DNA from: Spirochaetaceae bacterium
Lineage (GTDB): Bacteria; Spirochaetota; Spirochaetia; B11-G9
Assembly (NCBI GenBank): GCA_030633365.1
Contig: DAOVSY010000012.1
Span: 1 to 18,401 of the forward strand
Direction: 5' to 3'
DNA length: 18,401 bases
Under the pieces are notes generated by a model. That model did not search any database. It was not told the DNA's origin and saw nothing but the letters and a program-made list of their open reading frames with translations. Within the stretch, counting starts at the first letter, position 1, and every line of letters begins with the position of its first letter. The position numbers and the translations under genes are program-made. Positions 7,684-16,910 of the stretch are shown in pieces.

Positions 7684-8686
7684 TCTCCCAAAAGAACTAA
7701 TTGCACAGACACCTGCTGACAAGAGGGGAGAATCAAGATTAATAGTTTTAGATAAACAGACAGGAGAACTGGATCATACAATGATAACAGATTTTCCTGA
7801 TTTAATCGAAGACGGGACCTTAATTGTTGTAAATAATTCCCGGGTTAGAAAAGCGAGAGTTTATGGGATCTCTTCAACTGGAGGTAAGGTAGAATTCCTT
7901 CTTACAAAACATATTAATTCAGAATCATGGGAAACTATTGTATCTAAAAGGAAAAAACAAAAAGTTGGTAAAGATTTTAAATTCCCTGGAGATGTAACAG
8001 GAGTTATTACTGTTCATAACGAAACAAAAACAGTAATTACTTTTTCTAAATTAATTGATGATATTTGGCTTGATAAATTCGGTCATATGCCACTTCCTCC
8101 TTACATTAAAAGAGAAGATACCAAAGAAGACAGTGATCGTTACCAAACTGTTTATGCTAAAAATACAGGCTCTGTTGCTGCTCCCACAGCAGGATTGCAT
8201 TTTACAGACAAAATTCTTAAACAATTAAAAGAAAAAAATATAGAAGTAGTATCTGTAACACTTCATGTGGGTCTGGGAACATTTATACCTGTTAGAACAG
8301 ATGTAGTAGAAGATCATAAAATGCATACAGAAGATTATGAAATATCAGAAGATACTGCTTTTAAAATTAATAAGGCAAAACAAGATGGCCGAAAAATACT
8401 TGCAGTGGGAACAACTTCTGTAAGAACAATTGAATCTGCATGGGAGGGTTCTATTAATAAAGGGGAAATTGTCCCTGGAAAATCTTCCACCAATATATAT
8501 ATATACCCGGGGTATAAGTTTAAAGTGGTAGACCAGATGCTTACAAACTTTCATACACCCGATTCCAGCCTTATTCTACTGGTTTCAGCATTTGCAGGTA
8601 AAGAAAGAATTAAAGAAGCTTATTCTGAGGCAATAGAACAAAAGTATCGTTTTTTTTCATATGGCGATGCAATGCTTATAAGATAG
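7658..8686 (+). CDS. queA: tRNA preQ1(34) S-adenosylmethionine ribosyltransferase-isomerase QueA
   Basis: QueA transfers and isomerises the ribosyl group of AdoMet onto preQ1 at tRNA position 34, giving epoxyqueuosine. The 342-residue length matches the family. Recognisable blocks are [20 protein letters not shown] (1-20, the FdFxLPxxLIAQxP signature), [51 protein letters not shown] and the near-C-terminal [18 protein letters not shown]. Nothing is missing. The start overlaps the end of ruvB by 26 nt and has no clear Shine-Dalgarno, so it is probably translated by coupling to ruvB. ruvB-queA adjacency is common. The gene ends 6 nt from the stop of the converging minus-strand gene. Confidence 0.97.
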   Translation: MKTSEFYFNLPKELIAQTPADKRGESRLIVLDKQTGELDHTMITDFPDLIEDGTLIVVNNSRVRKARVYGISSTGGKVEFLLTKHINSESWETIVSKRKKQKVGKDFKFPGDVTGVITVHNETKTVITFSKLIDDIWLDKFGHMPLPPYIKREDTKEDSDRYQTVYAKNTGSVAAPTAGLHFTDKILKQLKEKNIEVVSVTLHVGLGTFIPVRTDVVEDHKMHTEDYEISEDTAFKINKAKQDGRKILAVGTTSVRTIESAWEGSINKGEIVPGKSSTNIYIYPGYKFKVVDQMLTNFHTPDSSLILLVSAFAGKERIKEAYSEAIEQKYRFFSYGDAMLIR

Positions 8687-8692
8687 TATCTT

Positions 8693-9295
8693 TTAGTAAG
8701 TATTCTCATCCATTGCCAGATAATCAGCTCTGACACCTTCCAGGCGTTTTAAATCCATTCCAAGAATTTCTTTATAATCAAGATCTCCCGTTACTATACG
8801 AAATCTTTCATCTTCCCAGTTTTGAATATCTGTTAGAAAATAGTATTTAACATCTTTTAACTTTTCTATCCAAACTAATGCTTCATTCCAGTAATATTCA
8901 GCAGAAATATAATAACTTTCAGCTATTTCAAGACTCTTAAGATTTGCCTCTGCCCAGGGTGCATTAAAAAAATAAGCGACACGCTTGTCATACTTACTGC
9001 CCAGGTGTCTGTACTGTTCAACTAACTTTAAATTTACGTGTAAATAAAATAAGTATCTGTATCTTTTCCAGGTATTTTGGTCTTCAATAATTGTTAGTGC
9101 ATTCAAGGGATTCACAAAGGGTCTACTTAGAGCACGTTCCAGGTACCAGATATTACCGTTAAAATCTTCCGGATACTGATATAAATTTTGATGATATAAT
9201 TTATAGTACTGTTCGGCATATAAAATTTTATAAGAACTAACCTGAGCAAGAGCTGCAAAGAGAAAAAGTAATAATATTAAAATAAATCGTTTCAC
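8693..9295 (-). CDS. Exported tyrosine-rich protein of unknown function
   Basis: I do not recognise this 200-residue protein. It starts with a GTG codon and a signal peptide (MKRF plus a hydrophobic run to about residue 17, ending in AALA, a plausible signal peptidase I site; no lipobox Cys). The mature part has no cysteine, is very rich in aromatics (about 23 Tyr and 6 Trp by my count) and looks helical, with stretches such as YLFYLHVNLKLVEQY and AESYYISAEYYWNEALVW that could form paired helices like a small TPR-type fold. The fold is inference. It is probably periplasmic or on the envelope surface. The GTG lies 2 nt after the TAA of tmk with only a weak Shine-Dalgarno, so it is coupled to tmk, though no functional link is evident. 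It converges on queA with no clear terminator between. Confidence 0.75.
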   Translation of the reverse strand: MKRFILILLLFLFAALAQVSSYKILYAEQYYKLYHQNLYQYPEDFNGNIWYLERALSRPFVNPLNALTIIEDQNTWKRYRYLFYLHVNLKLVEQYRHLGSKYDKRVAYFFNAPWAEANLKSLEIAESYYISAEYYWNEALVWIEKLKDVKYYFLTDIQNWEDERFRIVTGDLDYKEILGMDLKRLEGVRADYLAMDENTY

Positions 9296-9297
9296 TC

Positions 9298-9927
9298 TTA
9301 TTTTATCGGATCAGGATTCAATTTACTCCATATTATTTTTCCAAGATTGACCTTATCTTGTGTTCCATCAAGAATATGAATATTTATCCCTGTATTTTTA
9401 TAAATATCCAAAGATTTTTTGTAGTTAGTTAAAATTCTATCCTGTAAATCCTTATCTTCATATATCTCAAGACTATCCCTGGAAGAAAGCCTCTGTTGAC
9501 AGACTTCCGGTGGTACATCAAGAAAAAAAAGATGTTCAGGAAGTGGAAAAGAACTGTTTAATTCAAAAACCTTATCAAAACCATAATCAAGAGACTGATA
9601 TGCCAGTGAGGAAAAAAGATATCTGTCTGAAATTACAAAATCTCCGGCTTTGCAACGGCCAATGACTCCATTTTCAGGATTATATATGTGTTCATGCCTG
9701 TCACTTACAAATAATTTGGCAATTGTCCCTGATGCAACTTTTATATCTCCTGAAAGTACTTCACGTATAGCTTTTCCAATAAAACCTCTTGTGGGTTCAC
9801 AACTATTTACACATGGTATATTATATAAATTATACTTTTCTTCCAAAAAATTTGCCTGAGTGGTAGTTCCTGCTCCATCCAAACCTTCAAATACTATAAA
9901 GTTCTTAATAATTTCTTTTTTATCCAT
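9298..9927 (-). CDS. tmk: Thymidylate kinase, atypical P-loop
   Basis: dTMP kinase phosphorylates dTMP to dTDP with ATP, an essential step in dTTP supply. The 209 residues are family-sized. The start of the fold reads FIVFEGLDGAGTTTQ (10-24): it aligns with FEGxDGxGKTTQ, but the P-loop Lys is Thr21 (codon ACT). Other landmarks are CEPTRG (the EPxG-like loop), the IREVL helix, FVSDRHEH, VISDRYLFSSLAYQ (the DRY/DRF motif binding dTMP), the FFLDVPPE strand and the LID segment RLSSRDSLEIYEDKD with an arginine available. The rest of the protein is well preserved, so decay is unlikely. An active enzyme using another basic residue is possible. It is the first gene of a two-gene minus-strand unit; AGGT stands 6 nt before the ATG. 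Confidence 0.92.
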   Translation of the reverse strand: MDKKEIIKNFIVFEGLDGAGTTTQANFLEEKYNLYNIPCVNSCEPTRGFIGKAIREVLSGDIKVASGTIAKLFVSDRHEHIYNPENGVIGRCKAGDFVISDRYLFSSLAYQSLDYGFDKVFELNSSFPLPEHLFFLDVPPEVCQQRLSSRDSLEIYEDKDLQDRILTNYKKSLDIYKNTGINIHILDGTQDKVNLGKIIWSKLNPDPIK

Positions 9928-9953
9928 TAATTAACCTAAATCCTTCCGATGTA

Positions 9954-9982
9954 TTAGTAAGCTATATGGATTGAAAAAACAA
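9954..9982 (-). promoter_or_regulatory. Weak candidate promoter for tmk
   Basis: On the minus strand TTGTTT (9982-9977), 17 nt, then TACTAA (9959-9954); shifting by one gives ACTAAT with four of six -10 matches. The predicted start near 9946 gives a leader of about 20 nt holding the tmk Shine-Dalgarno. The region 9928-10039 must carry promoters for both divergent units, but the hexamers are poor. Confidence 0.3.
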
Positions 9983-9999
9983 GGTTTAAGGGGTAATCT
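9971..9999 (+). promoter_or_regulatory. Weak candidate promoter for tamB-bamA-ompH-mutS
   Basis: TTGAAA (9971-9976), a 17-nt spacer, then TAATCT (9994-9999). It would start transcription near 10006, leaving about 23 nt before the Shine-Dalgarno at 10029. It lies back to back with the tmk candidate and overlaps it. The -10 is weak; TTAATAAT at 10003-10010 is an alternative without a good -35. Confidence 0.3.
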
Positions 10000-10028
10000 T
10001 AGTTAATAATTCTTAAAGTTACTAAAAT

Positions 10029-10033
10029 GAGGT
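10029..10033 (+). promoter_or_regulatory. Shine-Dalgarno placing a CTG start of tamB
   Basis: GAGGT is followed after 6 nt by CTG (10040-10042), which comes right after the in-frame TAA at 10037-10039. No ATG, GTG or TTG occurs in this frame until 10241, which is already past the membrane anchor. Confidence 0.55.
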
Positions 10034-10039
10034 CCTTAA

Positions 10040-13000
10040 CTGAAGCTTAAAAGTGTAAATTCAAATATAATACAAGCAATTCTCTTTCTTGCACTTATAG
10101 TTATAACTATACTTGTTTTAGTACCTGTTCAAAGAAATATTGATAAACGTATATTTGAAATTAAAAATCAGACAGTAAGTCTAATTGAAAAAAAATTAAA
10201 TCGTAAAATATCATATTCAAGTATATCACCATCACTCTTTATGTATTTGGAATTTAGAGATTTGACTGTTTATGAAGAAGAAAGAGAGCTTATAAATATA
10301 AATCGAATAAGGATTTATTATAGTTTATCTGAATTATTATCCGGGAAAATTATTAGTTCTTTAAAAGAAATCAGAATAGTAAAATCAAGTTTTTTCTTTG
10401 ATTATGATAATGATAAAGATCTTATTGATTTATTTGTAAATTCTGATAATGTTAATTCTGATATAATTTTACCTGATATTAAAGTAAGTGGCAGAAATTT
10501 AAAAATAAAATTAAAAAAAGAAAATGATATTATAGAACTAACTAATTTATATTTTACTCTTGTTCATAAGGATGAAGATACCAAAATAAATACCAAAGGT
10601 GTTTTAAGTTCAAAGATAAGTAATTCAGAATCCTTAAGTGGGAATACAAAATTTTCTGTATCAGGTTCTGTTCAAGATAATTATGAAATTTCAAATGCTT
10701 TATTTGTTTTTAAATCAATTGAAAACAAGTTTCTTTATAGTAATAAAATTTCCCTAAGAGCTTCTTATAAATCAGGACAATTAACTCTTCAAAAAGTTGA
10801 AGACTCAAGACCCCTCGATATTAGGCTAAGTTATTCTAATTTAGAAAAACTACTAAAAATTAATTTTGACAGTGAAAATTTTGTACTACTTAATTATTTT
10901 GAATCTAAAACTATTGATCCTTCTATTCTACAATGGCTTGGGACTTCAATTACTGGTTCAGGAGAGCTGCAATATTCAATAGATACACATGAACTATCAT
11001 ATTCAGCAATAATAACGGCAAAGACCAATAATAGTTCTATTCCTAAACAGGCAACTATTACCAGCTCCTTTGAAGGAAATAAAGCCAGTATAATGTTTTC
11101 AAAATTAAAAATTGAAACACTGGACGGAATTATAGTATTCAATGGAAAGGTTAACTATGACAATTTTCTTCCATCTGGAAATCTATATGTTTTTTATAAT
11201 CACCCCTCATCTAAAATTAGAGCAAACCTAACTATTTTTCAAAATAATAATAATATGAAAATTATTGGTCAAAATATGACAATTAATAATATAGAGGTAT
11301 TTAATTTCGAAACTAATATTAATATTTATGATAAAGATTTTGATTTTACAACATCATTAAGTTTTCAAAATTATCAGGGTTTAATAGAAGATGAAATTAT
11401 TTTAGATGGTAATATCCAATACAAACCCGATTTTTTTCTAAATCTTAGTATTAATACAGTGAATACTCCAATTAGTTCTATTATTGGAAGCTTTCCTGTA
11501 ATAAGTAATCAATACTTAAATTATTTACCCTCATTATTTTTGAACTCAGATTTATTTATCTCAACTGATTTTAATAAATTCTCATTTTCAGGCTCAAAAA
11601 TCCAGTTTATTTCAAAAAGAAGAGATGAATTATTTTTTTCAGCTTTTGGAAATAATGAATCCATTGATATTAGTAATTTATATGCAAAATGGGGGGATAA
11701 AAGTATTAGTGGTTCTATAAAAACAGATATCAATAAAAGATCTGTTTTAAGTAATATAAATCTAATTTTTGAAGAGATTCATTATAGTGCAGATATTGCA
11801 TATTACCCGGAAAGGGGTGTTTTCCTTCAAGGCACCCATGGACTTTCAGCATCCTTATACAAATCCGGAAATATCTCAGAATTCAATCTTTCTTTACTGG
11901 AATTCCCTATTCCTTTTAATGACAGAACTACAAGTATTTCTCTGGAATCTAATGGATATTATAATAATCTTAATAATTGGAAATTTAATATAGATTTACT
12001 TGATATTTATGATATGCCTGGAATGATTAGTGGAAACAGCTTAAATTTTTCAGGACAATTATCGGATAAAGATGCAAATTTAACTTCAATTAATTATTCT
12101 GATTCAATTTCTACCCTCTATGGTTCAGGATCATTTGTACATAATCTTTTTACTTCAAATAGTTTGACTGGAAATTTTAATTTAGAATCATTTTCTGGAG
12201 AGGAGTATTCTGGATTCATAGATATACAGGACAATAATATAGATTTTGTAAGTAATTTTATTAAAGCTCCTCTACACAGATTTAATAAAATACCTGTAAC
12301 AGGATTAATTAATGGTAATATCTCTCTAAATGGGTTAATACAAAACCCTGATATGCATATGACACTTCAATTGGAAAAAGGGGAGTTTAATTCTTCTCCT
12401 CTGGAAGTTGAGGCTTCTGTTGAATTAACTGAAGAAAAGTTCCAATTAACATACTTTAGAATTAAGTATAAAAATCAGATTTTTCAGAAGGGATATGGCG
12501 AATTTAATTTAACTAACGGGGATTTCGTAATGGACCTTGACTATCTGGGAGTTGTTCAAAATAAAAATATTAAATCTCAAATACAAATAAAAGGAGAATC
12601 TGAATTATTAAAAATAAGACCTTCAATTAATGAAATCTTACAATCCAATTTTACAAGTTATTTTACTTTTAATAATAATCTTATAAATAGTGAAATTTCA
12701 GAACCCTGGGAATTCCAAATAAGCAACAATAATCAAAATATTAGTTTTAATGGAGGCCCCAGGAACAGTCTTGTTGGAGTTATTGATAATTCAGGTAATT
12801 TTAATATTACAACAGGAAATGGTCTTCCTGTTAGAGGTTCTGCTAAAGGGAGTTTTGCAAACAGCATGATTGACATGAGTATATCAGAACTGGAAGTTGA
12901 TCTGACTTTTCTTAATTTAATCCCATATGGAGATTATTTAGAATTTACTGATGGAACTGCCTATGGTAAACTTAATATTTCCGGACAATTGAGTAATCCT

Positions 13001-14314
13001 CTATTTGATGGAAGGCTTCATGTGGATAATGCAAAAGGAAATGTTTTCATGGTGCCTGAAGATATTGCACCTTTTAGTGCAGATATAATTGCAAAGGAAA
13101 GAACTCTATATATTGGTCCCGAAATAATATCCGTTAATGGATCTTCTGTTAAAATAGGAATAGATTTATTTATTAATAATTGGATTCCTAATACATATTC
13201 TCTTAATATAAAAACTATGGACCAGGATAGCATAGCTATTATATACGATATTCCCAGCATAGGATTAGGAATTGACGGATATGTGTCCGGAGAAATTAAA
13301 ATAGACCAGGATGAATATGGAATTCATGTAAACAGTGATCTAATAGCTGAGGAATGTATAATAAATTTAGGAACTGCAAGCAGTAATATAGAAAGTAGCA
13401 GATATGGTCTTTTTATAGATATGTTATTTACAACAGGACGAAAAGTTCAGTTCATATGGCCTTCAAATACATTACCTATTCTTAGAGCTACTGCAGAACA
13501 GGATCAAACTATTAAATTAAATATGGACAACCTAAATGGTACTTATTCTTTAAAAGGGATAATTAATATTAAATATGGGGAAATCTATTATTTTCAAAAA
13601 AGCTTTTATTTATCTGAAGGATCAATAGTTTTCGATGAAAATGAGTCTAGATTTGATCCTTTTCTTGGTTTTATAGCAAGAATTAAAGAAGTTGGCCCGG
13701 AAGGTGAAATTATAAATATTTCATTAATTCAGGATAAAAAGCCCGTAAGTCAATTTGCCCCACGTTTTGAGTCTGATCCCCCCTTGTCTGATGTTGAAAT
13801 ATTTTCTATTCTGGGAGCAGGAGTTTTTGCAGAAGTAGGTAGTGAACAAATTGACTTAACTTCTGCTCTTCTATTAACAGGGGACTTAGTTACACAATTT
13901 GCAATTATACGAAATTTTGAAAAAAAGATTAAGAATATGTTTAATCTGGATTTATTTTCAATTCGTACACAGATGATTCAGAACCTGCTTTTAGACAGAT
14001 TTGTTCAGGATAATAGTATAGATCAGGAAGTTTATTTAGATAGTTTTGGAAGATATCTGGATAATACCAGTTTATACTTGGGAAAATACTTAGGAGATGA
14101 TATATTCTTACAGGCTTTATTACAGATTAATAATCAGCAATTTATTGATACAGATCTGTATGCCACAAATAGCCTATTGGTAGAGTCAACAATAAGTCTG
14201 GAATGGCAAACCCCTTTATTTTTATTGGGTTTTTCCGTAAAACCTGACTTTGTAGACCCTGTTTCCAGTATTCAAAATACAAGCCTCGAGTTATCATGGG
14301 GCTATTCTTATTAA
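10040..14314 (+). CDS. tamB: TamB-family (DUF490) envelope-spanning protein; likely CUG start
   Basis: A TamB/AsmA-like protein of 1424 residues if started at the CTG. TamB proteins are anchored in the inner membrane and cross the periplasm as a long beta-groove, acting with BamA-family proteins and probably carrying lipid. The N-terminus is a basic residue cluster, a membrane segment (about 13-31, codons for LFLALIVITILVLVPV) and the AsmA-like IEKKLNRKISYSSISPSL. The long middle is beta-rich and Asn/Ser-rich with repeating short strands. The C-terminal DUF490 region has YSLKGIINIKYGEIYY, SEGSIVFDENESRFDP, PPLSDVEIFSILGAG and LYLGKYLGDDIFLQ, ending in WGYSY. ATG at 10241 would delete the anchor and part of a conserved motif. 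bamA follows 25 nt later behind its own Shine-Dalgarno. No separate TamA is seen, fitting the idea that BamA is the partner in spirochaetes. Confidence 0.9.
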   Translation: MKLKSVNSNIIQAILFLALIVITILVLVPVQRNIDKRIFEIKNQTVSLIEKKLNRKISYSSISPSLFMYLEFRDLTVYEEERELININRIRIYYSLSELLSGKIISSLKEIRIVKSSFFFDYDNDKDLIDLFVNSDNVNSDIILPDIKVSGRNLKIKLKKENDIIELTNLYFTLVHKDEDTKINTKGVLSSKISNSESLSGNTKFSVSGSVQDNYEISNALFVFKSIENKFLYSNKISLRASYKSGQLTLQKVEDSRPLDIRLSYSNLEKLLKINFDSENFVLLNYFESKTIDPSILQWLGTSITGSGELQYSIDTHELSYSAIITAKTNNSSIPKQATITSSFEGNKASIMFSKLKIETLDGIIVFNGKVNYDNFLPSGNLYVFYNHPSSKIRANLTIFQNNNNMKIIGQNMTINNIEVFNFETNINIYDKDFDFTTSLSFQNYQGLIEDEIILDGNIQYKPDFFLNLSINTVNTPISSIIGSFPVISNQYLNYLPSLFLNSDLFISTDFNKFSFSGSKIQFISKRRDELFFSAFGNNESIDISNLYAKWGDKSISGSIKTDINKRSVLSNINLIFEEIHYSADIAYYPERGVFLQGTHGLSASLYKSGNISEFNLSLLEFPIPFNDRTTSISLESNGYYNNLNNWKFNIDLLDIYDMPGMISGNSLNFSGQLSDKDANLTSINYSDSISTLYGSGSFVHNLFTSNSLTGNFNLESFSGEEYSGFIDIQDNNIDFVSNFIKAPLHRFNKIPVTGLINGNISLNGLIQNPDMHMTLQLEKGEFNSSPLEVEASVELTEEKFQLTYFRIKYKNQIFQKGYGEFNLTNGDFVMDLDYLGVVQNKNIKSQIQIKGESELLKIRPSINEILQSNFTSYFTFNNNLINSEISEPWEFQISNNNQNISFNGGPRNSLVGVIDNSGNFNITTGNGLPVRGSAKGSFANSMIDMSISELEVDLTFLNLIPYGDYLEFTDGTAYGKLNISGQLSNPLFDGRLHVDNAKGNVFMVPEDIAPFSADIIAKERTLYIGPEIISVNGSSVKIGIDLFINNWIPNTYSLNIKTMDQDSIAIIYDIPSIGLGIDGYVSGEIKIDQDEYGIHVNSDLIAEECIINLGTASSNIESSRYGLFIDMLFTTGRKVQFIWPSNTLPILRATAEQDQTIKLNMDNLNGTYSLKGIINIKYGEIYYFQKSFYLSEGSIVFDENESRFDPFLGFIARIKEVGPEGEIINISLIQDKKPVSQFAPRFESDPPLSDVEIFSILGAGVFAEVGSEQIDLTSALLLTGDLVTQFAIIRNFEKKIKNMFNLDLFSIRTQMIQNLLLDRFVQDNSIDQEVYLDSFGRYLDNTSLYLGKYLGDDIFLQALLQINNQQFIDTDLYATNSLLVESTISLEWQTPLFLLGFSVKPDFVDPVSSIQNTSLELSWGYSY

Positions 14315-14339
14315 TTGATATAATCATAAAGGAGATTTT

Positions 14340-16883
14340 ATGCGCAAGTTTTTACTACTATCCTTGCTTTTCTTCAGCATTACAGGTTTATTATTCTCAC
14401 AATCCACAGAAACAGGTTCCTGGTATATGGGAAAACCTATTAAAGATATCCAGTTTGAAGGACTAAATCATGTTAATCCTTCAGATCTTGATGGTATAAC
14501 TTCTCAATTTATAGGAGCTTTATATTCTCCTGGTGTTTATAAAGATATGCAGAGTAAACTATTTGCACTCGATTTTTTTAAAAAATTCAGTGCAGAAGCT
14601 GAACCAGGTGATTCGAACAACAGCAGTGTAATTATTATTTTTTTAGTTGAAGAAAGACCATTGGTTGATGATATTAAAATCTCCGGTAATAATAAAATAC
14701 GTAAAGGAGATATTCTGGATAGTATTTTATTAAAAAGAGATGATATTTTCAGTACTACTAAAATGAAATACGATAAAGATGCAATTGTTGAACTGTACCT
14801 TACCAAGGGGTACCCTGATATAACAGTAGAAGCAGAAAGTGTGGAACTTAGTGATAATACTGTTGAAGTTACATTTACAGTTATTGAAGGTAGTCAAACC
14901 CGTATTAAAGAAATTTTATTTTCTGGAAATAATGTTTTTTCCGAATCAACATTAAAAAGTAAACTTTCTATTAAAGCACAATCTTTACTAAGTAGTGGTG
15001 TTTTTGAAGAAAATAAACTTCAGTCAGACATACTGGCTCTTGAATCATACTATAAAGACCGTGGTTACCTTGACGTTAAAATTGTAGATATTAAACGGGA
15101 AGTTATTGAATCTGAAAACGGCCGAAACTATTTAGCACTTACTTTTTTCTTTGAAGAAGGGGAAAAGTGGACGTTTGGTAACTTAAATATTACTGGAAAT
15201 GAATTATTTAGTAATGATGATTTACTTGAATTAATACACCATAGTTCAGGCGATATTATAAATAAATCAAGATTTGATATGGATTTTGCAAGAATTTCAG
15301 ATCTCTACTATAATGATGGATATATTTATAATGATATACAGCTTAATGAAGAAAGAAATGCTCAGAATAATACAATATCTTATTCACTAAATATTATTGA
15401 AAAAGGTAGAGCTCATATAGAAAATATCATAATAAAAGGTAATGTTAAAACACTGGATTATGTTCTATATAGAGAAATCCCTTTGAAGGAAGGTGATGTT
15501 TTTAGTAAGGACAAGGTAATTGCTGGTATACAAAACCTTTATAATACAGGATTATTTTCTACTGTAGCTCCGGAAACACCTTATGGTAGTGCTGCAGGTT
15601 TAATGGATTTGGTAATAAACGTTGAAGAGGGTAAAAATACTGATATACAATTTGGTGTAACTTTTACAGGTGCAGCTGGTGACTATCCCATGGCCGGATT
15701 TTTAAAATGGAATGAAAATAATTTTATGGGAAAAGGACAAATATTAAGTATTGGTACTGAACTTTCCCCTGTAAAGCAAAGTTTTACATTGGGATTTAAC
15801 GAAAAATGGTTAATGGGAAGACGGTGGTCTCTGGGCGCAAATTTTTCTTTTACTCACCAACTTTACACTGGAATACTACAGGATTTAATGCCAATTAGAT
15901 TTACTGAAGATGAATATAATAATGAAGTAGCAGCACCGGATCCTTATAATAGTCAGGAAGAATGGGAAGCAGCAATAAATAATGGTGAATCCATAGAAAG
16001 TGCTTATCTAATGGAATATGATAATTATAAATTTGCTCTTGGAGCAAATACTGGTTATACCTTTCATACATTTCTTGGTCGTTTTACTACTGCCACAGGA
16101 GCAAGTTCAGCATTAAATAACATTGTTTACGATGAGCAAGTGTATCGTCCATATAATCCTGCTATAAGAAATAACCTGGATAATTGGCTATTTAATAATA
16201 GGATTTGGCTCAATCTTGTTTGGGATAAACGAGATTTTGTAATGAATCCAACAAGTGGATTTCTTTTAAATCAATTAACAACATATACCGGTGGTTTTAT
16301 AGGTGGTAATACACATTATATTAAATCTCAATCGAAAGCAGAAGCATTTATAAAATTAATTGATATATCTGTTAGTGATAGCTACAATTTTAAAACAGTT
16401 TTTGCGGTACATACTTCTTTTTCTGCAATGCTTAAACAATACTATTTTGATGATAATGCAGGTTGGGATTGGAATATTAATGCCACAACCGGGGACATGT
16501 TGTACACTGACGGTATGAATATTGCCCGTGGTTGGCCATTCAAACAGGATGGTAAAGCAATGTGGGATAATTGGATTGAATTAAGAATGCCAATTGCTGA
16601 AAATGTTTTATGGGGAGATCTGTTTTTTAGTGGTACCGGTTTTTGGACAGAACTTACAGATGTCGATATAGCAAATGATAATTTTCTTGATAATTTTTAC
16701 TTTTCATTTGGTGGCGGTATACGTTTTACTATCCCGGGCTTACCAATTGGACTTTATTTAACTAAGCGATTTAAAATAAATGATGATTCTATCGTCTGGG
16801 AAGCTGGAGATATATTTACAAATGCTGATAATCCTGATTCTGGTATGGATCTGGTTATAGCATTTCAATTTGGTCTATTTTAG
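14340..16883 (+). CDS. bamA: BamA outer-membrane protein assembly factor
   Basis: The central Omp85 protein that inserts beta-barrels into the outer membrane. The 847 residues comprise a signal peptide (1 to about 20, ending LLFSQ) and five POTRA domains (roughly 33-103, 104-182, 183-267, 270-352, 355-432, with repeated starts such as VDDIKISGNNKIRKGD and IENIIIKGNVKT). A 16-strand barrel (about 433-847) follows. The barrel's L6 motif, usually VRGF/Y, reads ARGW here (729-732), and the chain ends in FQFGLF with the terminal Phe of the outer-membrane beta-signal. The length is close to that of other BamA proteins. AAAGGAG precedes the ATG by 5-6 nt. Set between tamB and ompH/skp, it belongs to an envelope-biogenesis operon. 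Confidence 0.96.
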   Translation: MRKFLLLSLLFFSITGLLFSQSTETGSWYMGKPIKDIQFEGLNHVNPSDLDGITSQFIGALYSPGVYKDMQSKLFALDFFKKFSAEAEPGDSNNSSVIIIFLVEERPLVDDIKISGNNKIRKGDILDSILLKRDDIFSTTKMKYDKDAIVELYLTKGYPDITVEAESVELSDNTVEVTFTVIEGSQTRIKEILFSGNNVFSESTLKSKLSIKAQSLLSSGVFEENKLQSDILALESYYKDRGYLDVKIVDIKREVIESENGRNYLALTFFFEEGEKWTFGNLNITGNELFSNDDLLELIHHSSGDIINKSRFDMDFARISDLYYNDGYIYNDIQLNEERNAQNNTISYSLNIIEKGRAHIENIIIKGNVKTLDYVLYREIPLKEGDVFSKDKVIAGIQNLYNTGLFSTVAPETPYGSAAGLMDLVINVEEGKNTDIQFGVTFTGAAGDYPMAGFLKWNENNFMGKGQILSIGTELSPVKQSFTLGFNEKWLMGRRWSLGANFSFTHQLYTGILQDLMPIRFTEDEYNNEVAAPDPYNSQEEWEAAINNGESIESAYLMEYDNYKFALGANTGYTFHTFLGRFTTATGASSALNNIVYDEQVYRPYNPAIRNNLDNWLFNNRIWLNLVWDKRDFVMNPTSGFLLNQLTTYTGGFIGGNTHYIKSQSKAEAFIKLIDISVSDSYNFKTVFAVHTSFSAMLKQYYFDDNAGWDWNINATTGDMLYTDGMNIARGWPFKQDGKAMWDNWIELRMPIAENVLWGDLFFSGTGFWTELTDVDIANDNFLDNFYFSFGGGIRFTIPGLPIGLYLTKRFKINDDSIVWEAGDIFTNADNPDSGMDLVIAFQFGLF

Positions 16884-16910
16884 ATCAATTTATTAATACA
16901 GGAGATTACA

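Noticed and set aside
8680..8692. Palindrome AAGATAGTATCTT between the converging stop codons of queA and the unknown gene
   Set aside because: The central gap is one base, so it cannot form a stable hairpin, and it is AT-rich; not supported as a terminator.
10027..10050. Seven-codon frame (ATG to TAA) before tamB as a leader peptide gene
   Set aside because: Too short to support on its own; the ATG falls inside the Shine-Dalgarno region and no attenuator hairpin is visible.
10241..10243. ATG at 10241 as the tamB start
   Set aside because: The membrane anchor and the conserved IEKKLNRKISYSSISPSL lie in frame upstream, with no ribosome binding site near 10241.
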